From Neopestalotiopsis rosae (Eukaryota > Ascomycota > Sordariomycetes > Amphisphaeriales > Sporocadaceae): DNA of 64,000 nt. Positions 1 to 10,201 of the stretch are shown here, piece after piece. A program made the translations under genes and the position numbers. The notes under the pieces were generated by a model that was given only the letters and a program-made list of their open reading frames with translations, ran no database searches and was not told the origin of the DNA. The stretch lies in the NCBI GenBank assembly GCA_023078685.1, contig JALGAS010000001.1, forward strand, positions 6,944,001 through 7,008,000, read 5' to 3'. How positions within the stretch are numbered: the stretch's first letter is position 1; the number at the start of each line of letters is the position of its first letter.

Positions 1-656
1 GAATGTCAGTATTCGCGGCTTCGTACAATAACGATAGATTAGCTATAGAGGTGCGCTACCGCAGCCACGTTGTGGCTGTGGGCCGTACCGACTATGGGTC
101 TAGTAATCGTGCGAAGGGAACGGAGTTCCCCTCTTTCCCTTCGTACGTTACGTTGAATCTACAAGCTATTTGCCGTCATTCCCTTGCCAAAATCCATTCG
201 AATGGTGAATCCATTCTACATATTTAGTTATTCTAGCTACTGAAAACCCCGTGGTACCTAGTGATGATTGGGTAACTTTCATATATCAACGTCGTCAATG
301 GATCTTCTCGGACAAACCTTCCTCTCAATCTCTTTTATACACGGTCTCTTTCAAGAACTGTATCTTTCTGAATAACACTCAATGAATAGTATGATCTCCC
401 CGAAACCACCCTATTAAGCCTCAACATGAGACCATGCGTAGTTACGCAATATTCTTGGTTAATAGTCACATATCTCGGGGTGCATTTTTAGTAGAATTCG
501 GGAGATGAAGGATTTGAAAGTAAATCGCGACACTTGTAGATCATCTTTCAAAAATAGTTACTTCTTCTTTTCCTTTGGGATTCCTAGAGCTATTTCGATT
601 CATTTTACATAGTTATCTGTTAGATTAACTATGAATAAAGAAGTCTTATTGAATAT
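1..656. other. no gene recognised
   Basis: The only plus-strand frame (3-227) has no recognisable composition, domain or splice signals. The rest is AT-rich. It lies downstream of the minus-strand gene ending at 657, so it probably holds that gene's 3' UTR. Confidence 0.5.
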
Positions 657-1565
657 TTATTTTCTTTCCTTCTCTAATTGTGAAATTAATGTTTCCATTT
701 CTGGTCCTGTCAGGTAGAAAAGTCCTTCTCTGCCCCCATTATTTTTTGAGAGGTATAATCTCTCGCGGTACTCCCAGTATAAATATGTACTTCCCCGTCC
801 ATCGAGGTATACTTCCAGAGTGATCCAACGCCAATTTTCTTCTTGACACAAGTGACTTAGAGAATTCTGAGCTCCATCGGGGCCCATCCAAGACTTTCTT
901 TGCGTGTCCCATCGAAAAGTGCGCTTGCTGACAATTTGGACGTGTACCCCTCGTAGGTTTGCATATGAAAAGCAGTTCAGTTTGTCCGGTTGTGTGCTTT
1001 GACCAATTGAACTCCATTTCCGGGCAATTGCGCATGTTCTGAGGGGTACCGAGTCTTGTCCATGATCTTGCTCCTCGTCATCTTCGATTGTGAGATCGAT
1101 GAATACCGCCTCTATTGGAGGCACGAACGGAGCAGTAGTCGAGTGCTCATAGTATAGTGCTGGCTCCTCTTTTGGAACGCTTATGGAATAATTGGTTGGA
1201 TCTGCGTTGATTTCGGTGATATTGAACGGCTGGTCGTGTCCTACTTCAATTGTCGCGAATTGAGCCATGAGCTCGTTGTCGTCTATTTGTGCATCACCTC
1301 GGATATTATCATTAATATGACGGCTGTCTTCATACAGAACATGAAATTCGTCGAAGGATGGCTCATCTTCATCATTTGTGAGTATTTTCCAAGTGTCGGA
1401 GTTGAGACGATCGGCCACCATAAACACGTCAAAATCTGAGAGAGGCCAGCTGTCTGTAGGGATTGATATGCTAGGGAGGTCTTCTGGGGAAATTTTCGAT
1501 GAAAAAATGGCTTCTGATGACCATTGACATCTGAATGGGAGAAGTTCCTCTTCACGGGCATCCAT
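657..1565 (-). CDS. acidic orphan protein with SIM-like motif, paralogue of the gene at 2744
   Basis: Single-exon 302-aa protein; the start has a strong CACCATGG context. Function unknown. The N-terminal half is acidic and low in structure. Residues 154-165 (VFIDLTIEDDEE) have the hydrophobic core plus acidic run of a SUMO-interaction motif. A C-terminal domain (about 205-298) has conserved tryptophans (FRWD, WRWITLEV) and ends with a motif containing ETLI. The same order of features (acidic region, SIM-like core, Trp-rich domain, ETL(I/L)) occurs in the divergently transcribed neighbour at 2744-3925, so I read the two as diverged paralogues. Seen: the motifs and shared architecture. Inferred: nuclear location and SUMO binding. 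Confidence 0.75.
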   Translation of the reverse strand: MDAREEELLPFRCQWSSEAIFSSKISPEDLPSISIPTDSWPLSDFDVFMVADRLNSDTWKILTNDEDEPSFDEFHVLYEDSRHINDNIRGDAQIDDNELMAQFATIEVGHDQPFNITEINADPTNYSISVPKEEPALYYEHSTTAPFVPPIEAVFIDLTIEDDEEQDHGQDSVPLRTCAIARKWSSIGQSTQPDKLNCFSYANLRGVHVQIVSKRTFRWDTQRKSWMGPDGAQNSLSHLCQEENWRWITLEVYLDGRGSTYLYWEYRERLYLSKNNGGREGLFYLTGPEMETLISQLEKERK

Positions 1566-2743
1566 GGTGAATCGGACGATGGAGAATGGTGTAAGTCAAG
1601 CAAAAAAGATTCTTCGACGTGTGAAAAATCATTAAGTATTCATTGTCTACATTTTCGTAGGTGCCTCCGGGGCTTTATAGTGCGGGATAATCAGTCTATC
1701 ATAAGGTATAACGGCGGCCTCCGGCGCAGATGAAGCATCAATTGAACACTGACTGTGCCTCTATGAGCTATGAATAGACAGACAGACTAACCGTTGAAGT
1801 CAGAATACTACACTTTGAGTTTCAGGTTGAAGATCGGATATCCAATGATAGCTTGAAGCCAGCTCTTATACCTAAGTACATCTTCTCTCGCAAGCAGACC
1901 TGTTTCTAAATTTGTAGTCATCTGATACTTGTCAAAATGCACCATTCATCGTCGCTATCTAGCGCTCACGGAAGGTCTTTGGAGACATCCATTGCACCAT
2001 GGCGCCAATAACATTTGCTCAGCCACCTCCAAGAACCGTAATAAGTAATCCTTTGCAATCCATACTATTACATTTTCCGGTTTTCCCAGTCGTTATTTTG
2101 ACGCTTAGGATCAGGCTTTTGGTGACGTATGCTGCTCGGGTACGTGAGCATTTTGTCAGTGACGTACGCTGCAACGTCCTGATGATATGGTAGAAACCTA
2201 AGCCTTGGACTCTATCCCGTCTCTGGAATCGTACGACCTGGTTCTTCGCTTAAGTGCAGAGCGTCACCAACAGGACTGTTACTAAAATCAAGGAGAGTAT
2301 TGGCTAGTTAGCCCTATAGCTATTTTGCTCCAAGTGAAGTTCGTACTTGACTAGTACCGACTCAAGCCACTCAGAGGTTTCGCCAAAAATAACTAATCAT
2401 TATGAGTCGAATCTGCCTAGCCAGCGCCAATTGATACTTAGAATGCTTCGAAGATGGCCAAATAGATGCAGCCAAGAGGTCAGACTAGGTGGGCGATGCC
2501 CATCAATTGGCTCTTTCTTATCTTTTGCTTCATGTACTGCCGCAGATATTGTTGGGTGGCGGTCAAGTGAGGTCGCTGGCCTTGTTATTTGGCCCAATTC
2601 CAGAGGCAACCGACACGGCGCTTCGGTCAAAGACTGTTCTATTTGACTACATAATGCCTTTCTTGTCGTCATGATCGATTCTATAAGCAAACTCTCAATC
2701 ACACTTATTGTACTACTCATTGTTTTTTCGAAGTCATCTCACC
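1566..2743. other. divergent intergenic region
   Basis: This 1.2-kb spacer separates the start codons of two divergent paralogues and should hold both promoters. A minus-strand frame at about 2400-2672 is open but has no splice partner or recognisable domain, so I do not call it a gene. Confidence 0.5.
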
Positions 2744-3925
2744 ATGGCAATGAGCTGTTCCTCATACGATCAGTTTGAACAAAGCTTCTCTGAATTGGAA
2801 GCCGACTTCTCTTCAGCAGAGTTTTGGCTCAAAATGTCTAACCATATTCTATGGGACTCGCTGCCGAACCAAACATATGCCAAAGACACGACCGGCAGCG
2901 GGCAACACTTGTCCCTGAATCTCGATGAGCTGTTTCCTTTCAACGATTCGGACAGCAGCCAGCAACACTTGTCCCTGAGTTTCGATGATTTCTTCCCCTT
3001 CATCGACACGGAAGAGCGCATCAAGTACAAAAATGATCCTCATAACGAAGGCCTCTCATTCAGAGTTGATCAAACTTCCATATCGGAAGAGTCACAGGAT
3101 CTTCAAGGCAGAGCCTCGGTCAAGACACTAGAGGATTGCTCCGCGACTGACTGCGGATCTCTTACACCTCGATCATCTTTGGACATATCCCAAATTGGTC
3201 AATCTGGTGTTGGAGAGGTGGATAAATCCATTTCAGAACGCTTCATGGTGCCTAAAACGCCACGAACCACAGATGAAGCTCCCCACGTATCTGTCAGCCC
3301 CGCCTGCTCTGATCCAACAATGACGAAACATGGCATACGTGGGATGCGCCCGCGCGAAGATGCTTCCCAGATAACACCAACCGTTATTATTGAGATATCA
3401 GATGATGAAGAGGAATCTGCGATCTCCGGTGGAGTCCAAAATCTAGGAGGCTCCAAGCGCGAGAAGCCCATGGAGACCTCACAGAAAAGGAAGCGTTCCC
3501 TCGATGGAAATGCGAAATCAAAACGTCGCAGACCTTCCTATAATCAGAGTGGCGATACTATTCACCACTCAAAAGTAGTCCTCGATCGAGATGCAGAGGT
3601 TCTCATCAGACTGATAGAAGGTCAGGCAACACTGAGAACAGGCAAGAAACCAACCTCATTTCAAGTCAAGTGGGATAGGCGAGCCAAAGAGTATCGTGCT
3701 TCCACGCCCAATGGGCCATTGACCTTCAAAGATCCGTGCGACTTTGAATGGATCTCGGTTACTATACGCATCAATGGAGATGGCCAAGGGATAATGCTAG
3801 ACCGTGAAGGTGACTTTTGGACAGGCATGGATACTGAAGCAGAGATTAAGTTTTCTAACGATCAGATAGAAACACTACTGGACTGTCCAGATGATCAGCA
3901 CAAGACAACATGGGATTTCTTATAA
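2744..3925 (+). CDS. acidic nuclear-type orphan protein with SIM-like motif, paralogue of the gene at 657
   Basis: Single-exon 393-aa protein. I chose the ATG at 2744 (ACCATGG context); the frame is open upstream only through non-ATG codons. Residues about 54-91 contain a tandem internal duplication (two copies of QHLSL..D..FPF.D), also visible as a direct DNA repeat. Residues 214-222 (VIIEISDDE) form a SIM-like motif. A bipartite basic stretch follows (KRKRS ... KSKRRRPS, about 248-264), a likely nuclear localisation signal. The C-terminal 100 residues resemble the C-terminal domain of the 657-1565 protein (VKWD, EWISVTIRINGDG, QIETLL). Family and function are unknown; the nuclear role is inferred. 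Confidence 0.8.
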   Translation: MAMSCSSYDQFEQSFSELEADFSSAEFWLKMSNHILWDSLPNQTYAKDTTGSGQHLSLNLDELFPFNDSDSSQQHLSLSFDDFFPFIDTEERIKYKNDPHNEGLSFRVDQTSISEESQDLQGRASVKTLEDCSATDCGSLTPRSSLDISQIGQSGVGEVDKSISERFMVPKTPRTTDEAPHVSVSPACSDPTMTKHGIRGMRPREDASQITPTVIIEISDDEEESAISGGVQNLGGSKREKPMETSQKRKRSLDGNAKSKRRRPSYNQSGDTIHHSKVVLDRDAEVLIRLIEGQATLRTGKKPTSFQVKWDRRAKEYRASTPNGPLTFKDPCDFEWISVTIRINGDGQGIMLDREGDFWTGMDTEAEIKFSNDQIETLLDCPDDQHKTTWDFL

Positions 3926-5022
3926 TTAGGCACAATATCTACATTTTATGATACTGATCAACGATATCACCACGCCTCCCATAAAATCTAGTGAACTAAC
4001 GTCTATCTCTGCGTAGCGAGCCACCCTGTGTGGCGAGCCAAAATGGAGGTACTTCATTTTCAACACAAATTTCACCGCGATTCAGTGAATGCAGTTGCTT
4101 GAACATGCGCAAATTCGATTCTTTAGCTATTATAAAAACGTACGCTCTGTCCTAAGCAAGAAAGACGCTGGCATCGTTGCGTGATTCTATTAGCTGGGAC
4201 CATGATCTTTTCGTCGCAGAATACGACCCATCCGTTGCAACCCCGCCACCAAACTCTCGACACTTACAAAACTCAGCATAGGAAATTTGACGACTCCTGC
4301 GTCCTCAACATCATATGCAAAATTCATAGATCAGTCCGTGGCTGCCGTGGAAAGGCGATTTAGCTAATCTCGGCATACCGAATGGTACCTTTCGATAGAA
4401 AGGGCTACTATTCCGGCTAGCGTCATGCTATGGATCCCCTGTCTGTGGCTGACCAAGATGTGGCGGTTACAATACCAATCATATATCATTGCTTGACAGT
4501 ACAATACTGTACATGCGAAACGAACATTCCTGCCGTTCCTCCTTAATGGCCAGTGAGCGTTGATACGGAACAGTACAGTAAGTGACGGCTTTCGACTTTT
4601 GCTTTCCTGGGAAGGATTCACTTCAACGTCAGTGCTGGCCAATATGTACATGCGAGGGCGGTACTGTCTGATCCCTTGGATAATTCCTATGGGGATAAGA
4701 ATGAGCAGGGGTAGAACTGTCTTCATCAGGCTAGACTGGGATGAGTATTGCGGACATATAAGCTGTCCAGAGGTGGGCCAATACACCCACAAATCAAAAC
4801 GCCCTGCCCCCACAAGGCACACAGGGCATATTGGTTAGTTAATAAAACAGTGAGCCCGCCATTTTCCAGTGATGGAATTTCCCCTCCTCTTGTCACTCAC
4901 ATTACCCGCAATCGCCAAATGCCTTAAAAGTGAAAACAACGAATGTCTTCAGAGGGAACGATAGGCAGTGTCTTCGAGTTATTATTGCTCCCGAGCTCGC
5001 ATCAGGCGAGAACTCAAACAAG
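3926..5022. other. left arm of an inverted-repeat element plus promoter of the 5023 gene
   Basis: It starts with the 3' flank of the preceding gene. From 3999 it holds the left terminal inverted repeat. The remainder to 5022 has no convincing gene; frames at 4364-4838 overlap on both strands and lack family resemblance. Confidence 0.45.
3999..4075 (+). repeat. left terminal inverted repeat
   Basis: Pairs with 9803-9878 in inverted orientation. Identity is highest over 4010-4036, with point differences and 1-nt gaps outside it. Preceded by TA. Confidence 0.75.
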
Positions 5023-5761
5023 ATGCCGCCTGGTGTGAACGTCGTATGCTACGGAACGGTAAGTAGCCCAGATGATATTTTCACTATATATAGTCTCATT
5101 ATTTACACAGATATTCGAAACGTCCACCAGCAAACCCTGCTGCATAGACATAAGTAATAAACACGAGCTTTTGAGACTTCGAGAACAACTTGCAATATCG
5201 GACACCTACTCCATTCTCGACCTTTCAAATGGCGTAATTCACAACTCTCAAAACGAGCAAGTAGCAAGGATCGACCATGTTACTTATTCAGTATTCAAGA
5301 AGCTTCCCACCGGAACTAAGATCGAGGTGGTTGTTGATAGGCTTTTACCTTTAGAGCTTGAAGAAATTCGGAGAGTTCCTGTAGGAGTCAACATTTACGG
5401 TACAAACCATGATGGTGGAAAAATTGAAGAACTGCTCAGAGGAGACGGTCTGTTTTTGCAACATCCAGATGCCATTTCAAAAGGCTACAGGTATTGGAAT
5501 CCCGGGTACTATGGCGACGTTAACCAATCACATATAGGAGTGGGGAAAGAATTTATGCAGGGAATGAATGTAATCTTCTTGATCATCGAAAACCTTTGTC
5601 GTTCAGACGAGGAAGTAAAGGAATTGAGGCATCTGATTAGGACTGGAAACGAAGTCAGCAAGAAAGTGGGTGCCAATCGCCAAAAAGCATTGGAGATGGC
5701 TAGAGAGATAGGTGGTGGATTGGTCGATCTGAACAAGTTTGAGGCTATCATATCGGAGTAG
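5023..5761 (+). CDS. SNF2-type helicase N-terminal-region-like protein, helicase core absent
   Basis: Two exons, 5023-5058 and 5111-5761 (52-nt intron GTAAGT...CACAG, phase 0), giving 228 aa. The spliced start MPPGVNVVCYGT and the motifs VPVGVNIYG, LFLQHPD and W.PGYYG match the pattern preceding the helicase core in fungal SNF2/Rad5-type proteins (typically VCYG..., INIYG..., V(F/Y)LQHP...PY.NPH). No DExx, Walker A or helicase C motifs follow; the frame ends in a basic, helical stretch about 70 residues after the last recognisable motif. It lies inside the inverted-repeat element, so it may be a captured or truncated host gene fragment, or a short gene made only of this N-terminal domain. A full-length origin elsewhere in the genome is inferred. 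Confidence 0.65.
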
Positions 5762-5879
5762 TAAAAGTAGTCAATTGTTCCCTGATTTGTCGTGATTTCT
5801 GGTCTCTCGTTCGTGGGTCTTTCCAAGTCTATGTAACGACTATACTACGGGTTTCTAGAATAAACCTGAGTATAAGAGG
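5762..5879. other. 3' flank of the SNF2-like fragment
   Basis: AT-rich sequence between the stop codon and the probable LTR; no feature seen. Confidence 0.4.
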
Positions 5880-6130
5880 TGTTGGGGTTTATGATAACAG
5901 GGAACGCTAGCTAAGATAGTAAACTGAGCAATGAGTAACTGAAGATGATGGTCTTGAACTGATTCACAAGTGTAGTCGTCAAAGCGTATTGAATGCTTCA
6001 CCTATGGGTAAGATAGATGCTTAGATTGATCACTGAGGTAATGACTGTCTATGTAACTGTAGGAAATCCGTCCCTTATATATCCATTCATTTCCTCACTG
6101 ATGTTTGCCTTGATCACCTACGTTGGTTGG

Positions 6131-6180
6131 TGATCAGTGGTGCTCAGTGGTGCTCAGTGGTGATCAGTGGTGCTCAGTGA
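6131..6180 (+). repeat. five tandem copies of a 10-bp unit
   Basis: Exact head-to-tail units TG(A/C)TCAGTGG, just downstream of the TATA-like site in the probable LTR. The order is A, C, C, A, C at the variable base; the fifth copy ends in A. Confidence 0.9.
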
Positions 6181-6258
6181 ATTCCACTGATCACTTCTGA
6201 ACGCTTCCGGAGAGTCACGTGATCCTTTATCACGTGCTCTTCTGTTTCGTTCCTTTCC

Positions 6259-6272
6259 TATTCCACTGTGGC
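6259..6272 (+). repeat. LINE target-site duplication, left copy
   Basis: TATTCCACTGTGGC, repeated exactly at 9581-9594 at the other end of the retrotransposon. Confidence 0.9.
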
Positions 6273-6343
6273 TGCTCACCTGGGTTCCACTCCCGGCGCT
6301 GGGCAAACCCGAACCGACTCTCGGCAAATTCCGGCTGGATACG

Positions 6344-7428
6344 ATGGATAAAGAGCTCTTTCTCAGTATTCTACGACGGAATATACAACCGATGAGAGGG
6401 ATAGAAAAGGCGGCAGACGATGCCGAGTCACTGGACCGCTTGGCACAGCAACTGACAACCGCCCTTGTCGAGAGCCTTACAGCCTCCACAAAACGGTCCA
6501 AGGATCCCGACCAGGACGTGCATACTGGAACGAAGAATGCAAACGAAAACACCAAGCATTTACCAACAAAAAGAGGGACGCAAAACGGCTCCAAACTCTA
6601 GGCAAAACCCTTCTAGAACACCTGGAGGAAATTGAAGCGCTCCGTCAGGAATTCGTCCGGGAACTTCAAAAGGCGAAGGATAAATATTGGAGAGACAGAA
6701 TCGCTGCAGCCTCGACTAGCAAAGAGATATTTAAAATAGCGGGCTGGCATAAAAGCACGGGAAATTTCCGTACCCCGCCATTATGCGACCCCGAAAACGC
6801 GGACCGACTCATCAACAAGCCAGACGAAAAGCGGGAACTCTTCGCACGAGTGCTCCTCCGAAATACGGCCAGAGCCGGCGATATACCCGGTGATCTGCGG
6901 GCACCAGGACCCTCTCCCAAGCTCCCTTTCCCCCAAATCACCGCAAAAGAAGTCGAAAGAGCCATCCTCCAGGCCGGCAACACCAGCCCCGGATCCGATG
7001 GCATCACAACCGCAGTCCTAAAAACTGCTTGGCCAGTAATGGAAAAAGTAGTCGTTGCGCTCTTCCGAGCATGCGTCCAAATTGGATGGCACCCCACATG
7101 CTTTAAAGAGGCAACGCTAGTCATCCTAGCCAAACCAGGCAAAAAGGACAAAACGGCAGTCCGCTCATACCGGCCTATCGCCCTTCTATCTGTTCTGGGA
7201 AAAGGCCTAGAAAGACTTATTACAAAACGTCTTTCTTGGATAGCGGTAAAACATCGAGTCCTGCATAGCCAACAATTCGGTGCCCTTCCACAGCGATCGT
7301 GCTGCGACCTAATCGCAGCTGTTATCCACGACGTAGAGACCGCCTGGCAACGAGGACAAGTTACCTCTATGCTAACGATGGATATCAGAGGCGCATTCCA
7401 CTCAGTCCTACCAGGGAGATTGGCATAA
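6344..7428 (+). pseudogene. LINE reverse transcriptase, N-terminal part, frameshifted
   Basis: Frames 6344-6601 and 6850-7428, with intervening sequence in another frame, carry the region between endonuclease and RT and the first RT motifs. The frame is lost after MDIRGAFHSVL, just at the first catalytic aspartate motif. Not translatable as one protein. Confidence 0.85.
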
Positions 7429-7752
7429 CGCCTTTACTAACAAGGCTGGCCGGAAAATCTGGTACGTTAGGTCCACAGCTTCGCTACGCAGCGGAAAGGG
7501 AAAATACGACTAGACGGGGAAGTCGGGGACACTTTTGACCTCGAATGCGGGCTGCCGCAAGGGTCGCCCGTCTCGTCGATTCTTCTCCTCCTATATATCG
7601 AACCTCTCTTCAAGCTAGGCTCCTGCCGACCTGGACGCAAATACTCGCGATTCGGCTACGTAGACGACGTTGCCATACTGGCAAGCTCTAATTCCCTAGA
7701 AGAAAACTGCAATATACTGGGTGAAAAGTAGAAAATAGCACTCGACTAGGGC

Positions 7753-9456
7753 ATGTCCGAAGGACTTACGTTCGACCCCGGCAAAACTGAGCTTCTTCAC
7801 TTTACGAAAAGACGAAAGGATGCAAATCCACCAACCACCACAACCCAGCAAAACGGGACGAGCCACACCGCCTATCCAGTCGAAATCGGTGCTGCACTTA
7901 GGTGGCTAGGGGTCTATTTGGATAGGACACTCAGCTTTAAGGCCCACGTGAAAATCGTCTCAGCCAAAGCCCTACAGGTTGCCAACGGACTCCGATCGCT
8001 AGGGAACACAATCAGAGGAGCCCCAGCACGACTGCTCCGCCAAGCTATCATCGCGTGCGTGCTCCCCGTGCAATTCTACGCCTCGGAAGCATGGTGGCCG
8101 TCTGCCAAACGTAACAAAAACGGATGCATAATCTCGAATAGAGTCCAGGCCCTAGCCGAGAAATTTGACAGAACGCAAAACACCTCCATAAGGGCCATGC
8201 TCCCGGTATATAGGACCACGCCAACACCGGTCCTGCAACGGGAAGCGGCACTACCGCCGGCCGAAATCGCACTCGACGCCAAACTCCACGCGGCGTCTGT
8301 TAGAATACACAGACTGGATAGTTATCATCCTTTACGCAGAAGGCTCAGAACTCCTCCGGGCCCTGACTCGAGGTTAAGGCGCATGGCGAGGCTAACCCTA
8401 ATTAATGCAGAATATATAGACCCTCTACAGATACCGCCATGGGAGCAGGCCAGCGAATGGTCGACAGCCCTCACAAAGATCGGCTATATCCCAGGACGGT
8501 CAAAAGAGGAGGCTGCTCGCTCATTTCTCCAGAGAATAAACGAGCTTTCAAAGCGCGACATAGTGGTCTTTACAGACGGCTCACTGGCAACCCATAACGA
8601 CAGAACCTTAGCCGGAGCAGGCTGGGCCGGGTACCAAGCTGGCCAAAGACTATTCTGCGGATCGGAACCACTGGGCTCCCAGGCAGAGGTATACGACGCG
8701 GAAGCCCACGCAGCACTACGGGGGCTTCAGGAGGCTGCAAAGGTTCCGTCAAATAGTATGGCAGATAACGTCCATATCTGCCTCGATAACCTCGCGGTGG
8801 CTGGCAGGCTCATCTGCCCAAGCCCCGGAAGCAGCCAGGCAAAATTCACCGCCTCCCAAGAGCTGCGCAGCACATGGACACAGAGGGAGCGAAGACCCTG
8901 GGTACCTCCTGGACAAGTGTATATCTGGTGGTGCCCCGGACACGTAGGCATTCCCGGAAACGAAGAAGCAGATGCCCAGGCCAAAGCGGCCTGTGAACGA
9001 CTACCCAAGACACAACCTCCGGCTTCATTCGCGCATATCAAGAGAACCGCAAAATCTTATACCTGGAAGAGTTTCGCCAATCGATGGGATACTGCCTGTC
9101 CCCAGCAATACCGAAACCTGGGGATCGCCATTCACCCGCGACCCCCCGAACTTAACCTACCTCGGCAACACTTAGGGAGGCTGCTAGCAGCGAGATCGCA
9201 TCACGGAGATTTCTTAGCCTACCACGAGAGATTCCAGCATAGTGACGCACTACTTAATTGCGGGCGTGGCAAGACGAAGACACCAGTACACTTCTATTTC
9301 TGCAAGCGTGGACACAAGGCCACGCCTGGCCATTTAAAAGCGCATATGGCCAAGAATAGTATCGACTCCCTACTGGGCACGGCCAAGGGAGCTCGGCTGT
9401 TTTGCGAATGGGCGGAAGCGACCAAATTTTTCACAAAGATTTGCCCATCGCACTGA
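7753..9456 (+). pseudogene. LINE RT C-terminal part and RNase H domain
   Basis: A 567-codon open stretch starting just after two TAG codons. It contains the RT thumb-like region (LTFDPGKTELLHF, WLGVYLDRTLSFK), RNase H (about residues 270-425 of this frame) and a C-terminal tail with Cys/His (YFCKRGH). In related elements the two TAG positions are tryptophans, so both stops fit G-to-A changes. It lacks its own promoter and upstream domains and is probably not expressed. Confidence 0.85.
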
Positions 9457-9580
9457 ACAGGAACATTAGGTGAAGATGGAACCCTGTAATAGTTATAGAT
9501 TCGACTAGTATAGACCATGCCGGCACTGCGCCCGGCACGTCTCACGTGACAAGACGTTAAATTTCAAATAAATAAATAAA

Positions 9581-9594
9581 TATTCCACTGTGGC
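9581..9594 (+). repeat. LINE target-site duplication, right copy
   Basis: Exact second copy of TATTCCACTGTGGC immediately after the (AAAT)n tail. Confidence 0.9.
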
Positions 9595-9802
9595 CCCGCT
9601 GGGCTTGTGCTTCTTGAGCGCCAACATTTGTTGTCTTCCGGCAAGGGTGCATGTCCGTAACAATAGTGGTTTTAACCTAAGCGATTACACGACAACACTA
9701 TCGTCATTTTTATTTAGGATAGAGCCCAAGGGATATAGGATAGCTAAAAAAAAAAAAAAAAAATTTTGCGTAAATTCAAGCAATTATATTCATTAAAGCG
9801 TG

Positions 9803-9878
9803 GTAGAAATTGTATTGAAAACGAAGTACCTCTATTTTGGCCCGCCACACAGGGTGGCTCGCTACGCAGGATGGACGT
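9803..9878 (-). repeat. right terminal inverted repeat
   Basis: Inverted partner of 3999-4075; followed by TA. An 18-nt A run at about 9747-9764 lies just inside it. Confidence 0.75.
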
Positions 9879-10201
9879 TAAAGGCTTTCAATTGGGAGGA
9901 AGCATAATGACTAAACGTTGAACCTCGTGTCCAGTTGACGATTTAGGTTTTACTGCATGGTTCTAGCAATGAGATTAGTTATCAGCCTTAACCCCCACTG
10001 AACCATTATGAATGTGATATTTGTGCTTAATTCACAAGATTGAGGATAACTACTCATGATCACTCTCGAATTCCATAAGTTAATCACCGATTGCGGATAA
10101 ACTAGTGTATATCAACATTACGGAGAGAGATTGTATGAGTTTTTGAGCAAGGAATGCTTTACAATTTATTGACTACAATGATGAAGACCAAGTTTTAATC
10201 G
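9879..10201. other. intergenic, no gene recognised
   Basis: AT-rich flank outside the inverted-repeat element; downstream side of the minus-strand gene at 10202. Nothing else seen. Confidence 0.5.

Larger units (their letters stand above)
6273..9580 (+). mobile_element. 5'-truncated non-LTR retrotransposon (I/Tad1-like, RT plus RNase H)
   Basis: The 3308-bp copy starts in the linker that normally follows the endonuclease domain, so ORF1 and the endonuclease are missing. Reverse transcriptase is spread over three frames: 6600-7428 (NTSPGSDGIT, SYRPIALLSVLGK), then about 7500-7740 (GLPQGSPVSSILLLLYI, GYVDDVAIL, a variant of the usual (F/Y)xDD box), then 7753-9456. RNase H follows with the catalytic acids visible (FTDGS, AEVYDAEAHA, CLDN, GNEEADAQAK). 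It ends in an (AAAT)n tail at 9566-9580. Frameshifts near 6600 and 7428 and two TAG stops near 7730 and 7748 make it inactive. The exact 14-bp target duplication shows target-primed insertion. Confidence 0.9.
5880..9626 (+). mobile_element. probable solo LTR (about 425 bp) interrupted by the LINE
   Basis: If the LINE and one target copy are removed, 5880-6272 joins 9595-9626 as a segment of about 425 bp that starts TGTTGG and ends CCAACA, the 6-bp inverted TG...CA termini usual for LTRs. It holds a TATATA at about 6076-6082 and a G+C-richer end, as LTRs do. No matching 5-bp host duplication is visible (AGAGG versus TTTGT), and no internal retrotransposon genes adjoin it, so a solo or decayed LTR is only the best reading. 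Confidence 0.4.
3999..9878. mobile_element. composite element bounded by long inverted repeats, flanked by TA
   Basis: The sequence at 3999-4075 and the reverse complement of about 9803-9878 align over about 75 bp, including an identical core of about 27 nt (CTGCGTAGCGAGCCACC...GTGGCG). Weaker similarity continues inward for roughly another 100 bp (shared TTGCTTGAA, ACGCAAA, TAGCTAT blocks). Both ends are flanked by TA (3997-3998 and 9879-9880), as expected for a Tc1/mariner/pogo-type insertion. No transposase is recognisable between the ends, so I read this as a non-autonomous or decayed element. Inside are an SNF2-N-terminal-like gene, a probable solo LTR and a LINE. Without the LINE and one target copy it would be about 2.56 kb. 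Superfamily is inferred only from the TA flank. Confidence 0.65.

Noticed and set aside
2400..2720. 106-codon minus frame between the divergent paralogues
   Set aside because: Overlapping plus frames of similar length, no family resemblance, no splice partner.
5880..9626. Complete LTR retrotransposon
   Set aside because: No gag, protease, integrase or LTR-type reverse transcriptase and no second LTR; only a solo-LTR reading is possible, and the 5-bp duplication is missing.
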